Assembly (NCBI GenBank): GCA_041741455.1
Contig: JBGSJZ010000108.1
Location: forward strand, 1-64,000
DNA: 64,000 nucleotides
Direction: 5' to 3'
Origin: CALESS01 sp041741455
Lineage (GTDB): Bacteria > Chloroflexota > Anaerolineae > Anaerolineales > Anaerolineaceae
Within the stretch, counting starts at the first letter, position 1, and each line of letters begins with the position of its first letter. This document shows positions 52,056 to 60,474 of the stretch, in pieces. The notes beneath the pieces were generated by a model. The model did not search any database and was not told the DNA's origin. It was given only the letters and a program-made list of their open reading frames with translations. A program made the position numbers and the translations under genes.

Positions 52056-52814
52056 ATGGCCAAGATTTATGTGCTTGGAACAGCGAACGCCATTCCCAAG
52101 GAAGGGCACGAAAATACCCATTTTTTAATTCAGTTGGGTGAACGCAATATCATGGTGGATTGTAGTGGCAATCCAATTGTGCATCTAGCCAAGGCAGGGG
52201 TGGATTTGGATCAGATTACAGATATTGTAGTAACTCATTTTCACCCGGACCATGTAACAGGCTTACCGTTAATGCTGATGGGAATGTGGTTGCAGAAGCG
52301 GACGAGGCCATTAAATATTTATGGTTTGGAACATACCACCGAACGGGTTAAAACAATGATGGAATTATTTGATTGGAAGCACTGGCCGGGTTTCTTTCCA
52401 GTGTTTTTCCATAGTTTGCCCGAGCAGGATATGACCCTGGCGATCAACTCGCCAGATTTCCGGTTGTTCACCTCTCCTGTCAAGCATTTTATCCCCACCA
52501 TCGGCTTGCGCATGGAATTTTTATTGGTTGAAAAATCAGCGGCTTATTCGTGTGATACAGAACCCTGTCCCCAGGTGGTTGAGCTGGCAAGAGGTGTGGA
52601 TGTGTTGATCCACGAGGCAGCCGGTCACGGTACCGGGCATTCATCGGCAGAACAGGCAGCCGCCATTGCCCGTCAGGCTCAAGCCCGCAGGTTGTACCTA
52701 ATCCATTACGATAGCACGAAAATAGACCCGGACCAGGTTCTTCAAGAGGTTAAGAATATTTATTCCGGAAAAGTTGCCCTGGCTACAGACTTCATGAAAA
52801 TCGAACTGGATTAA
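52056..52814 (+). CDS. Metallo-beta-lactamase fold hydrolase, RNase Z-like
   Basis: 252 residues from ATG 52056 (GGAGG 4 nt upstream). The metal motif is THFHPDHVTG (HxHxDH), with a later His in VKHFIPTIGLRM, Asp in YSCDTEPC, and a final His in LIHYD. The N-terminus KIYVLGTANAIP with NTHFLIQLG is like RNase Z/ElaC relatives, but the long exosite arm of true RNase Z is not seen. A phosphodiesterase or other hydrolase role is inferred. It is convergent with the HNH gene with no gap between the stops. Confidence 0.83.
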   Translation: MAKIYVLGTANAIPKEGHENTHFLIQLGERNIMVDCSGNPIVHLAKAGVDLDQITDIVVTHFHPDHVTGLPLMLMGMWLQKRTRPLNIYGLEHTTERVKTMMELFDWKHWPGFFPVFFHSLPEQDMTLAINSPDFRLFTSPVKHFIPTIGLRMEFLLVEKSAAYSCDTEPCPQVVELARGVDVLIHEAAGHGTGHSSAEQAAAIARQAQARRLYLIHYDSTKIDPDQVLQEVKNIYSGKVALATDFMKIELD

Positions 52815-53318
52815 TTACCAACCCTGGAGGAAAGGTTCCCATTCAGCGTATTGGGTAAGGTGACTGCCAAAGATATAAAAGGCTGAAGATGAAGGTTCGC
52901 GAGGAATGCGGAGTAAATGCAAACCTGCATCCTCCGGCGTCCGTCCGCCTTTCTTGTGATTGCATGATGAACAAGCAGTGACAACATTGACCCACACATG
53001 CTGCCCCCCATGATGTCGGGGGATAACATGATCGACCGTTAAATCTGGTTCTCGTTTGCCACAATATTGGCAGATAAAATTATCCCGGCGGAAGATTTCT
53101 TTGCGAGAGATATTTACCCTGGGACGGGGACGCGGCACCATGCGGTCCAAGCGAATAACAGAAGGTCTGGGAAAAGAGGTTGAGACAGTTCTGATTTCTC
53201 CCCGACCGTTGACAACCAGGGTTGCTTTCTCAGCCAACATCATATTGACAGCCCGACGCAGGCTGCAGACATGAATTGGTTCAAAATTCGCATTGAGGAC
53301 AAGGACGGCTTCGTCCAT
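52815..53318 (-). CDS. HNH endonuclease
   Basis: 167 residues. The C-terminal half has an HNH core with zinc knuckles: CQYCGKREPDLTVDHVIPRH and NVVTACSSCNHKKGGRTPEDAG. The N-terminal VLVLNANFEPIHVCSLRRA, WITH AVNMMLAEKATLVV is shared with a large family of stand-alone HNH proteins of unknown role, widespread in Chloroflexota, actinobacteria and cyanobacteria. AAGGAG lies 6 nt before the ATG. There is no sign of an intron or mobile element around it. Confidence 0.9.
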   Translation of the reverse strand: MDEAVLVLNANFEPIHVCSLRRAVNMMLAEKATLVVNGRGEIRTVSTSFPRPSVIRLDRMVPRPRPRVNISRKEIFRRDNFICQYCGKREPDLTVDHVIPRHHGGQHVWVNVVTACSSCNHKKGGRTPEDAGLHLLRIPREPSSSAFYIFGSHLTQYAEWEPFLQGW

Positions 53319-53379
53319 TTCCGCTCCTTGTTAGCGATTATAGCACTTTTTGAAATGCCAAAACCAGGAGGATTTTTCA

Positions 53380-54288
53380 ATGAAGATTTTGCTGACCGGT
53401 GGAACTGGAACGATTGGAAGAGCTTTCATTATGGAAGCGATCCAACGTCAGCATCAAATCCTTGTGCTAAGCCGAAACCCGGAAAAATATACATCCACCC
53501 AAGTTATTGAATATATCAGGTGGGACGGCCGAACATCAGATGGCTGGCAAAGCTATATGGAGAAAACGGACGCCGTGATCAATCTGGCTGGTGCCAATAT
53601 TGGCGATCGTCTTTGGACACCTAAGCGCAAGCGCGTCATTCGAGAAAGCCGGCTTAAAGCTGGTGAGGCAGTCTCGCAGGCATTTACAGCCGCCAAGAAT
53701 CGGCCACGAGTACTGCTGCAAGCTTCTGCGGTAGGTTATTATGGCGAAACTGGTGACCGCGAAGTAAACGAGTCCTCCCCGGCGGCCAGCGACTATCTGG
53801 GTGATTTGTGCGTGGAATGGGAAAATTCCACCCGCAACGTGGAGGATTTGAGGGTAAGAAGAATTGTCTTAAGAACTGGTTTGGTGTTGACAAAAACTAG
53901 CGGGGCGCTGGGGAAACTGCAGATTCAATATCAATTGTTTGCGGGCGGTCCACTGGGAAGTGGAAAACATTGGTGGCCGTGGATCCATTTGAAAGATCAG
54001 GCGCTGGCCATGCTCTATCTGCTGGAAAACGATCAAGCCAGTGGCGTTTACAATCTCTCAGCCCCTACACCTGCCCGCATGGCGGATGTGGGCAAGGCGT
54101 TGGCCAAAGTGTTGAAAAGACCATTTTGGCTGCCGATTCCTGCCTTTGCCCTGAAAATTGTCCTGGGTGACATGAGCAAGATTTTGCTGGAAGGACAGAG
54201 GACGATTCCCAAACGGCTGTTGGAGCTGGGGTATTCATATCAGTACCCTGACTTGGAAGGCGCATTAAGGGAGATTTTTACCCCTTGA
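53380..54288 (+). CDS. TIGR01777 family epimerase (YfcH/SulA-like)
   Basis: 302 residues from ATG 53380, with AGGAGG 8 nt upstream. MKILLTGGTGTIGRAFI is the NAD(P) loop of an extended short-chain dehydrogenase. LLQASAVGYYGETGDREVNE and LRTGLVL are typical of TIGR01777. The C-terminal DUF1731 segment is FALKIVLGDMSKILLEGQRT, then PKRLLELGYSYQYPDLEGAL. The substrate is unknown. It is divergent from the HNH gene. Its stop codon lies inside the predicted -35 box of tyrS. Confidence 0.92.
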   Translation: MKILLTGGTGTIGRAFIMEAIQRQHQILVLSRNPEKYTSTQVIEYIRWDGRTSDGWQSYMEKTDAVINLAGANIGDRLWTPKRKRVIRESRLKAGEAVSQAFTAAKNRPRVLLQASAVGYYGETGDREVNESSPAASDYLGDLCVEWENSTRNVEDLRVRRIVLRTGLVLTKTSGALGKLQIQYQLFAGGPLGSGKHWWPWIHLKDQALAMLYLLENDQASGVYNLSAPTPARMADVGKALAKVLKRPFWLPIPAFALKIVLGDMSKILLEGQRTIPKRLLELGYSYQYPDLEGALREIFTP

Positions 54289-54312
54289 ATGTTTACAGGT
54301 GTGGATTATAAT
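54285..54312 (+). promoter_or_regulatory. tyrS promoter
   Basis: TTGAAT (54285-54290), a 16-bp spacer and TATAAT (54307-54312). The expected start site (about 54318-54320) is only 2-4 nt before the leader-peptide ATG. Confidence 0.65.
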
Positions 54313-54321
54313 TGTGAACAT

Positions 54322-54351
54322 ATGAACAACAAGTACTATTACGTTTTTTGA
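54322..54351 (+). CDS. Putative Tyr-rich leader peptide of tyrS
   Basis: The frame ATG AAC AAC AAG TAC TAT TAC GTT TTT TGA encodes MNNKYYYVF, with three consecutive Tyr codons. No ribosome binding site precedes it, but the predicted start of transcription is 2-4 nt upstream, so it could be read as a leaderless message. An intrinsic terminator follows 26 bp after its stop, and tyrS after that. This is the layout of ribosome-mediated attenuation: stalling at Tyr codons when charged tRNA-Tyr is short would spare the terminator. I could not find a convincing antiterminator hairpin. Confidence 0.6.
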   Translation: MNNKYYYVF

Positions 54352-54377
54352 TGTAGAAAATTTCGGCTGCTATGAGG

Positions 54378-54413
54378 GCGCGTCCCGGCAGTACCGGGCG
54401 CGCTTTTTATTTT
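54378..54413 (+). terminator. Attenuator terminator before tyrS
   Basis: GCGCG-T-CCCGG (54378-54388), loop CAGTA, CCGGGCGCGC (54394-54403): 10 pairs with one bulged T, followed by TTTTTATTTT. It lies 18-50 bp before the tyrS start, inside the transcribed leader. Confidence 0.9.
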
Positions 54414-54430
54414 GTCACTGGGAGGCATCC

Positions 54431-55639
54431 ATGAACGTTGCACAACAAGTTGAATACCTGATGCAAGGCACCGAATATGGAGATGAAGCGCTAAAACGCA
54501 CGATGGCTGAGGAATTGCGCTTGCGCTTGATTGAAGCGGATCAGGAAGGTCGCCCATTACGGATCTATGCTGGATACGATCCGCGCAAGGCTGATCTGCA
54601 CCTGGGTCATACTGTCACGATGCGCAAACTGCGCCAGTTCCAAGAGCTTGGGCACGAGGTTACCTTTCTGATTGGCAATTACACTTCGCTAATTGGCGAC
54701 CCATCCGATAAGGATGTGCTGCGACCACAGTTAACCCACGAGGAAGTGGCAGAAAATGGCCGCACCTATGCGGAGCAGGCTTTTCGCATTTTGGATCGTG
54801 AGAAAACCATCATCCGATACAACGCTGAATGGTTATCTCACCTGTCTTTTGAACAACTGATCCGGTTGGCCTCCAACTTTACGATTCAGCAGTTCATGAC
54901 GCGGGAAAGTTTCAAGTTGCGCTGGGAACGCAACGATGCGGTGTACCTGCATGAATTCTTCTACGCCATCATGCAAGGCTATGATGCATACTCTTTGAAG
55001 GCAGATGTGCAGGTTGGGGGAACTGACCAACTGTTTAATATTGTGACCGCAGCCCGCAAGGTGATGACCTTTATGGGCGAAAAACCAAACATTGCCATCA
55101 TCCTGGGCATCCTTCCCGGAACGGATGGGGTGGTCAAGATGAGTAAATCCCTGGGCAACCACATCCCGATCAATACCAATGCCGAGGATTTGTACGGCAA
55201 GGTGATGAGCATTCCGGATTTCGCCATGCCATCATTTTCGAGGCTGGTTACGCGCTGGGATCCGCCGCACATTGAAGCGATAGAAAATGGCGTTAAAGAT
55301 GGCAGCTTGCACCCAAGGGATGCCAAGATGCAATTGGCTTTCGAGGTTGCTGCTTCCTTCTATAGCGAGGAGGATGCCCACAAGGCGCAAGAGGCTTTCA
55401 TCAGCAAATTTCAGAAGAAAGAAACCCCGGATGAGATGCCGGAATTTCAATTGGATGCTGAGTTGAACATTGTCGATGTGTTGCTGGTGACCCATTTGGC
55501 CGCCAGCCGTGGTGAGGCTCGGAGGTTGATTGAACAAAAAGGGGTGCGCTTGAATGGGCTTATTATCGCGGATCTCAAATCGCTTGCCACTCCAGGTGTT
55601 TTACAAGTTGGCAAACGCAATTTTATCCGGCTGATATAG
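54431..55639 (+). CDS. tyrS: Tyrosyl-tRNA synthetase (TyrZ type)
   Basis: 402 residues. The HIGH motif is HLGH in RKADLHLGHTV (about 53-63) and KMSKS is at 236-240 exactly. YAIMQGYDAYSLKADVQVGG, TDQLFN is the tyrosine and adenylate site. A C-terminal S4 domain (about 340-400, LAASRGEARRLIEQKGVRLN) binds tRNA. KMSKS rather than KFGKT and the overall pattern fit the TyrZ branch. GGGAGG is 5 nt before the ATG. A leader with Tyr codons and a terminator lies upstream; no T-box is seen. Confidence 0.96.
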   Translation: MNVAQQVEYLMQGTEYGDEALKRTMAEELRLRLIEADQEGRPLRIYAGYDPRKADLHLGHTVTMRKLRQFQELGHEVTFLIGNYTSLIGDPSDKDVLRPQLTHEEVAENGRTYAEQAFRILDREKTIIRYNAEWLSHLSFEQLIRLASNFTIQQFMTRESFKLRWERNDAVYLHEFFYAIMQGYDAYSLKADVQVGGTDQLFNIVTAARKVMTFMGEKPNIAIILGILPGTDGVVKMSKSLGNHIPINTNAEDLYGKVMSIPDFAMPSFSRLVTRWDPPHIEAIENGVKDGSLHPRDAKMQLAFEVAASFYSEEDAHKAQEAFISKFQKKETPDEMPEFQLDAELNIVDVLLVTHLAASRGEARRLIEQKGVRLNGLIIADLKSLATPGVLQVGKRNFIRLI

Positions 55640-55644
55640 GATCC

Positions 55645-55676
55645 AAAGGGCTTCGGTCAAACCGAGGCCCTTTTTT
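55645..55676 (+). terminator. Terminator after tyrS
   Basis: AAAGGGCTTCGGT-CAA-ACCGAGGCCCTTT, 13 pairs including one G-U, followed by more T; 6 bp after the stop. Confidence 0.92.
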
Positions 55677-55718
55677 ATTTGCTCTTGATTGGATCGGTAT
55701 CTGGAATTCTGGCAGCGA

Positions 55719-58346
55719 TTATTTTGTTTGAAGCACAAAATTAAACAATTCTGTGCCAATTGCATGGGCTTGTTCAGGGGCATCTTCCTCCAAAATAACG
55801 ACCAGCGCCAGGGGCGCGCCACGCCAATTCGGAAGGGTGCCGCCGATAAACCAGGTGAAGATTTTCCCATTTTCGCGGGCTTGAGCCAGAGTTTGCCAGG
55901 CTGGCAGGTTTTGCAATTGCATCATTTTGGTCACTTCAACCAGTCCAACCTCCTCCAGAACAACAGAAGAAGATCCTGAAGGCAGCGCCAGCCAACCTTG
56001 ATCGGGTGTATGCACCGATAATACCAGCCTGGGTGCAGGTAGAACCCCTGCGTTTGTCAGCGCTGAGACAGCCAGTCCCATTTGGAGAGGCGAAAGATGC
56101 GGCGCCTGCGTTCCAAGGATCAGATCAATTTGATTGGTGACTTCTTGAGGCTCACTCGGATTCGCCAGGGGAAGTGAAATTACAGGTGCCATATAAAACC
56201 CCAACTGATGATAAAGCAGGGAGATCTGATCAACGGATAATTCATCCACAATGGTTATAAGTGATGAAGGACATCCTGCGGCAATCATCTGTCCCAGGTT
56301 GTCCGTGATAGTGGATTCTTGCAAACAATCCCAGAGTTCCCCATTTTGAAAAATGGAGAGGGTGGAAGGCAACGAAGGCAGTTCAGAGACCTGAGCCAGC
56401 CGGGTCAGCAAGAAGGGGCCAAAGGCAGTTCCCACCGGATAGGATCCCTGCAGAACCCGATTGAGATAGGGAGAATTTGGATCTGATTTCCAGGTCTCGG
56501 AGAGTTCATCAAGTTGAGATGGGTCGATCCCGGGGTGGCTGGCAGCCGCCAGGATCTCGCCAGATTCTGCATTCATCAGCAGAATTGCACCGATCGAATC
56601 GCCAAGCAGTTCATCAGCCCGGCTTTGAATGGATAAATCAATACTCAGACGGACATCATTCCCAACGGGAGTCTGGGCATAGAGAATTCGGTTCTGCCAA
56701 ATAGTCGTCGCAGCTGTGCCTGCCAGGCCGCGCAGGTAATCGTCCAACGCCAGTTCAACACCGGAAAGTCCATAACTTGGATGCGTGTAGCCGATCAAAT
56801 TGCCGAGGGCAGGGGAAAAATATTCGCGGCGGAATGAACCTGATTGGCCAGTGGTTTGATTGATCGGTTGGTCGTTTCGATCCAGCAGAGTTCCCCTTTT
56901 TACAAAACGATCTGTAATGACCAGTCTTAAATTATCTGATCTGTCCAACAAATCATCCCCGCGGATGATGGCCCACCAGAAGTTGAAGGAACCACTGAGC
57001 GCCAAGAGAACCAGGATGCTCATCGAAATGATCTGAAAGGAGCGGTTCAGGCTGATTTCGGGGCGAGTTTCGCTGGTTTGATTGCTGATAATTGTTAAGA
57101 TCATCACCCCCAATAATGAGGTCAACAGAGATGATCCCCCATATGAAAAAAAGGGCAAGGTAACGCCGGTCAATGGTAGCAGGCGGATGTTACCGCCAAT
57201 GATTAATACCGATTGTAAAGCAATGGTGATGGATAAACCGGCCGCTAAAAACCGCGTAAAAAGGTTTGGTGATTTTGCTGCTATGATCAGGGTGCGGCTG
57301 GTAAATAGACCAATGAGCAGCAACACGCCAAATGCGCCTAATAAGCCAAATTCCTCAGAGATCGCTGCATAAATAAAATCCGAGTGAGCCACAGGTACCA
57401 CTCCCGGGCTGCCCAAACCCGGTCCGCTCCCAATAACGCCGCCAGCGGCAATCGCCTGCAGAGATTGAATGATTTGATACGATCCACCAGCCGCATCCAC
57501 CCAGGGGTTCAACCAGGCATCCACCCGAATTTGAATGACATCAAACAACCGGTAACCGACAAAACCAGACACCACCAATGCCACAAGGCTGATGAGTGCG
57601 ACACGCCGGCGACCGGACGCCAGGAAAATCATGAATGCATACAGCATGAGAAATAAGGAGGCTGTTCCCAGATCACGCTGAGCCAACAGGATCACCAGTG
57701 CCGCTCCGGTGAGCACCAGTGAGGGGACGATCAGTGGAAGAAGTTTAAACTGAAGGGGAACCCTCTCTGACAGGTAGCCTGCCAGATAAATGATTAATAA
57801 TAGTTTGAGGGGCTCGGAAGGCTGGAGGTAGATTCCACAACAACCGAGCCACAGGCGGGGACCTTCTCCGGAAGGGTAAAGGCCGATGATGAAGGTCAGC
57901 CCCATCAATAAAAGACCGGTGGTTAACCAGATATATTTATATCGGCGTAAAAAGCCTAAAAGATGATGGCTGCGCAGACCGAGTATAACGATCGCCAGGC
58001 TGACCAACAACCAGATGGATTGGCGAGTTCCAAAGTATTCATCCAGACGCCAAATTGTCAGCAACCCCCAACCTGTCATCAGGCTGGTGATGGGAAGGAG
58101 GTATGGGTCCCGATCTGGCAGGTATTTTATCAACACCCGTTGAACCAAATACCAACCGACCAACCAGATGGCGAAACCAATCCAGTGTTTCCAGCGATAC
58201 TCCACATTCCAGGAATGCAGACGAACGGCAGTTGCCAGGCTAAGAATTGCGCTGTAGATCAATAGAAACACGCCCGCCAATTGAAACAGGCGATTTTCAA
58301 GCCGGTCTTTAGAAGACAACGGAGAGTTTCTGAGCAGGAAGTCCAC
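55719..58346 (-). CDS. SEDS (RodA/FtsW) polymerase fused to a degenerate transpeptidase-like domain
   Basis: 875 residues from GTG 58346, which shares a base with the mtnP stop (TAGTG); longer starts would overlap mtnP by 100 nt. Residues about 15-455 are a complete SEDS glycosyltransferase: LLAQRDLGTAS, LNPWVDAAGGSYQIIQS with the catalytic Asp at 284, and LPLTGVTLPFFSYGGSSLL. After a further helix (about 460-480) comes a PBP2/FtsI-like region: RGTLLDRNDQPINQT, YGLSGVELALDDYLRG and ILLMNAESGEILAAASHPG. Where SxxK is expected the sequence reads GSYPVGTAFGPF, and the KTG site reads NGKIFTWF. The transpeptidase is thus probably dead. The SEDS part should polymerise glycan. Confidence 0.9.
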   Translation of the reverse strand: MDFLLRNSPLSSKDRLENRLFQLAGVFLLIYSAILSLATAVRLHSWNVEYRWKHWIGFAIWLVGWYLVQRVLIKYLPDRDPYLLPITSLMTGWGLLTIWRLDEYFGTRQSIWLLVSLAIVILGLRSHHLLGFLRRYKYIWLTTGLLLMGLTFIIGLYPSGEGPRLWLGCCGIYLQPSEPLKLLLIIYLAGYLSERVPLQFKLLPLIVPSLVLTGAALVILLAQRDLGTASLFLMLYAFMIFLASGRRRVALISLVALVVSGFVGYRLFDVIQIRVDAWLNPWVDAAGGSYQIIQSLQAIAAGGVIGSGPGLGSPGVVPVAHSDFIYAAISEEFGLLGAFGVLLLIGLFTSRTLIIAAKSPNLFTRFLAAGLSITIALQSVLIIGGNIRLLPLTGVTLPFFSYGGSSLLTSLLGVMILTIISNQTSETRPEISLNRSFQIISMSILVLLALSGSFNFWWAIIRGDDLLDRSDNLRLVITDRFVKRGTLLDRNDQPINQTTGQSGSFRREYFSPALGNLIGYTHPSYGLSGVELALDDYLRGLAGTAATTIWQNRILYAQTPVGNDVRLSIDLSIQSRADELLGDSIGAILLMNAESGEILAAASHPGIDPSQLDELSETWKSDPNSPYLNRVLQGSYPVGTAFGPFLLTRLAQVSELPSLPSTLSIFQNGELWDCLQESTITDNLGQMIAAGCPSSLITIVDELSVDQISLLYHQLGFYMAPVISLPLANPSEPQEVTNQIDLILGTQAPHLSPLQMGLAVSALTNAGVLPAPRLVLSVHTPDQGWLALPSGSSSVVLEEVGLVEVTKMMQLQNLPAWQTLAQARENGKIFTWFIGGTLPNWRGAPLALVVILEEDAPEQAHAIGTELFNFVLQTK

Positions 58347-59212
58347 TATTCCAAATATTTGCTGATGAGTAATTGGTATTTTTGCTGAACCGCCGGGGAG
58401 ATGTGGGCGGAATCGGTGATGATGGCGGTTTCCAGGGATTGACCGCACTTACAGGCCTGCTGTTCTGGCAGGTGTTGGACAAGAATTTGAATAGCAGCCA
58501 CGGCCAAAGCTGTGTTATGGTGCAGGGTGCGAACCACCATATCAACGCTTACAGATTCTTCGCTGGTGTGCCAGACATCATAATCTGTAACGTGCGCCAT
58601 GGTTGCATAGCACATTTCTGCTTCACGTGCCAGGAAAGCTTCCGGGCTGCTGGTCATGCCAATAATATCCAAACCCCAGCTGCGGAAGAGATTCGATTCT
58701 AGTTTGGTTGAAAATCGTGGACCTTCGATGGTGATTAATTTCCCGGAGGAGTGAACAATTCCTCCAGCCTCTAAAACTGCTTTGGCGGCCAGGGTGGATA
58801 AATCAGAGCAGAATGGATCTGCCACCGAAATGTGAACTACCAGACCATCCCCAAAGAAGGTGCGCGGGCGTGAGCGAGTGAAATCTAACAATTGATCCGG
58901 TATGACTACATGCCCCGGGGAAAAATCATCTCGTAAAGAACCACATGCACTGATCGCAAGAACCCGGCTGGCCCCGAGCATTTTCAGCGCATAAATATTT
59001 GCCCGGTAATTGACCTCGGTTGGATTGAGAACATGACCAATCCCATGGCGTGCAAGAAAAGCTACTTTTTTATCACCCAAGGTGCCAATCCGGATGGGAG
59101 ACGAGGGCTTGCCAAAGGGAGTATCCAGATCGAAAATTTCTACATTTTGCAAGGACGGGATATTATACAATCCTGATCCGCCAATGATTGCCAAAGCTAT
59201 TTCTGTTGACAT
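58346..59212 (-). CDS. mtnP: 5'-methylthioadenosine phosphorylase
   Basis: 288 residues. It splits methylthioadenosine with phosphate into adenine and methylthioribose 1-phosphate, the MtnA substrate. LAIIGGSGLYNI is the phosphate loop, FLARHGIGHVLNPTEVNYRA and TIEGPRFSTKLES follow. MTSSPEAFLAREAEMCYATM and VTDYDVWH (Asp for the adenine base) mark MTAP rather than PNP. AAGGAG is 6 nt before the ATG. Its stop overlaps the SEDS start in the unusual arrangement TAGTG. Confidence 0.94.
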   Translation of the reverse strand: MSTEIALAIIGGSGLYNIPSLQNVEIFDLDTPFGKPSSPIRIGTLGDKKVAFLARHGIGHVLNPTEVNYRANIYALKMLGASRVLAISACGSLRDDFSPGHVVIPDQLLDFTRSRPRTFFGDGLVVHISVADPFCSDLSTLAAKAVLEAGGIVHSSGKLITIEGPRFSTKLESNLFRSWGLDIIGMTSSPEAFLAREAEMCYATMAHVTDYDVWHTSEESVSVDMVVRTLHHNTALAVAAIQILVQHLPEQQACKCGQSLETAIITDSAHISPAVQQKYQLLISKYLE

Positions 59213-59251
59213 AAGTTTCTCCTTGGAACAAAGATGATGAATGCCGTAATT

Positions 59252-59683
59252 CTAATGTTTTGTATCAATATGTACGACCATCACCACCTGCCCGCAGCGG
59301 ATTTCGTCACCGGACATGATAACCGTGGGAATTTCCAGCCGTTCGTTATTCAGGAAGGTGCCATTGGTTGAGTTTAAATCTTCCACCCACCATTGGTTTT
59401 GAGTGTAATTCAAACGAGTATGTTGACTGGAAACTGTATCATTCTGCACCGGCAGGTTACAGGTTGAGGAGCGGCCAATGAGAACTTCTCCGCCGGTGAA
59501 GGCATGTTCCGTCTCCTGGTCTGCGTTGTATAGAATTACATGCAGGGTGGGGATATTGCGAGAAGTCGATCGTTCGGTTTCAAATTTCAGCTCGCGCCAG
59601 ATGGTGTACAGCGCCCAACCCAGGAAACCATACAAAGTCAGTGCGATCAGGATGCGGAGGAAAAATACGAGAATAGAGGTCAT
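59252..59683 (-). CDS. Membrane-anchored FHA domain protein, FhaB-like
   Basis: 143 residues. One N-terminal transmembrane helix (ILVFFLRILIALTLYGFLGW, about 4-23) and a cytoplasmic FHA domain (about 50-140). The FHA phosphothreonine residues are present: VLIGRSSTCNLPV, SSQHTRLNY and LNSTNGTFLNNERL. This is the layout of FhaB/FipA of actinobacteria, which reads phosphothreonine on division proteins. It begins 6 bp after the FhaA-like gene. The Ser/Thr kinase and PstP phosphatase usual in that cluster are not in the window. Confidence 0.88.
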   Translation of the reverse strand: MTSILVFFLRILIALTLYGFLGWALYTIWRELKFETERSTSRNIPTLHVILYNADQETEHAFTGGEVLIGRSSTCNLPVQNDTVSSQHTRLNYTQNQWWVEDLNSTNGTFLNNERLEIPTVIMSGDEIRCGQVVMVVHIDTKH

Positions 59684-59689
59684 AGCGAA

Positions 59690-60466
59690 TCAGGGTAGCG
59701 GTTTGAGATCCGCAGTAGGTGTCTTAGTGTAAGTGTGACCAGTTTGGGGTGAGTCTTCGCTGTAAATGAGTGTGACACCAGCAAGAGAGATAACATCCCC
59801 GGGTTTTAAGGTGATCTGGCTGATTCTCTGACCGTTCACGTACGTACCTCCAGAGGAGTTCAAATCAAACAGGACATAATGGTTCCGGACTGCCCTTAGT
59901 TGTGCGTGCTGGCGAGAAACCCTGGGATCCTGAATGATTATTTGGTTATCTGCTCGTCGGCCGAGGTTAACGACGCCAAGTTCCAGTGGAAAAATTTCAC
60001 TGCCATTGATGACCAGAAATGCATTAATCGGACTGGATGAACCATTGGATGCCGTTGGTAGAGGCGTTCCAATGGCAGAGGTTTCTGAAATAACTTCTTG
60101 TTGGGGGAAGCTGGCGTTGATCCGGATTTCGTCCTTTCCCAGGTCGTAACTGGTGGCAAGCCGGACAACCGGGGGCTGGTGAAAGAGGATACCGGCTTCC
60201 AGGCAGGCGTCCTGCAGGATGCGGGCCAGTGCATCCAATCCAGGCAAGTCGTTTTTCCATCCGGGTAAGGCATGTGGATGCACATAGATGGTCAACAACG
60301 AAGGCGCTAATAACTCACCCGTCGCGTCTTGGACCAGGGATGTGCGTAAAGCGCCCATGAGCAGGGGGGCGATTTGGTCTTTGCGATTACCCCAGGTGAA
60401 GATCGTCAGGCTGCCTTCCAAAAAAGATTGCAAGCGATCTTCAATTTCTGCCAAATTGATTTTCAT
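59690..60466 (-). CDS. DUF3662/FHA protein, FhaA-like
   Basis: 258 residues. An N-terminal DUF3662 domain (IEDRLQSFLEGSLTIFTWGN ... about 1-125) and a C-terminal FHA domain (about 155-240) with VNLGRRADNQIIIQDPRVSR, QHAQL and NSSGGTYVNGQRI. FhaA of mycobacteria binds phosphorylated MviN and tunes peptidoglycan synthesis. The middle linker is short here. A TATAAT lies about 10 bp upstream of the start, within the 8-bp gap to the YbaK gene, hinting at an internal promoter. Confidence 0.9.
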   Translation of the reverse strand: MKINLAEIEDRLQSFLEGSLTIFTWGNRKDQIAPLLMGALRTSLVQDATGELLAPSLLTIYVHPHALPGWKNDLPGLDALARILQDACLEAGILFHQPPVVRLATSYDLGKDEIRINASFPQQEVISETSAIGTPLPTASNGSSSPINAFLVINGSEIFPLELGVVNLGRRADNQIIIQDPRVSRQHAQLRAVRNHYVLFDLNSSGGTYVNGQRISQITLKPGDVISLAGVTLIYSEDSPQTGHTYTKTPTADLKPLP

Positions 60467-60474
60467 AAACCCTA

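Noticed and set aside
52815..53318. HNH gene as part of a mobile intron or restriction system
   Set aside because: It is a lone gene of a widespread stand-alone family, with no methyltransferase, reverse transcriptase or repeats beside it.
54289..54430. T-box in the tyrS leader
   Set aside because: The invariant AGGGTGGNACCGCG sequence is absent, and the leader is far too short for Stem I.
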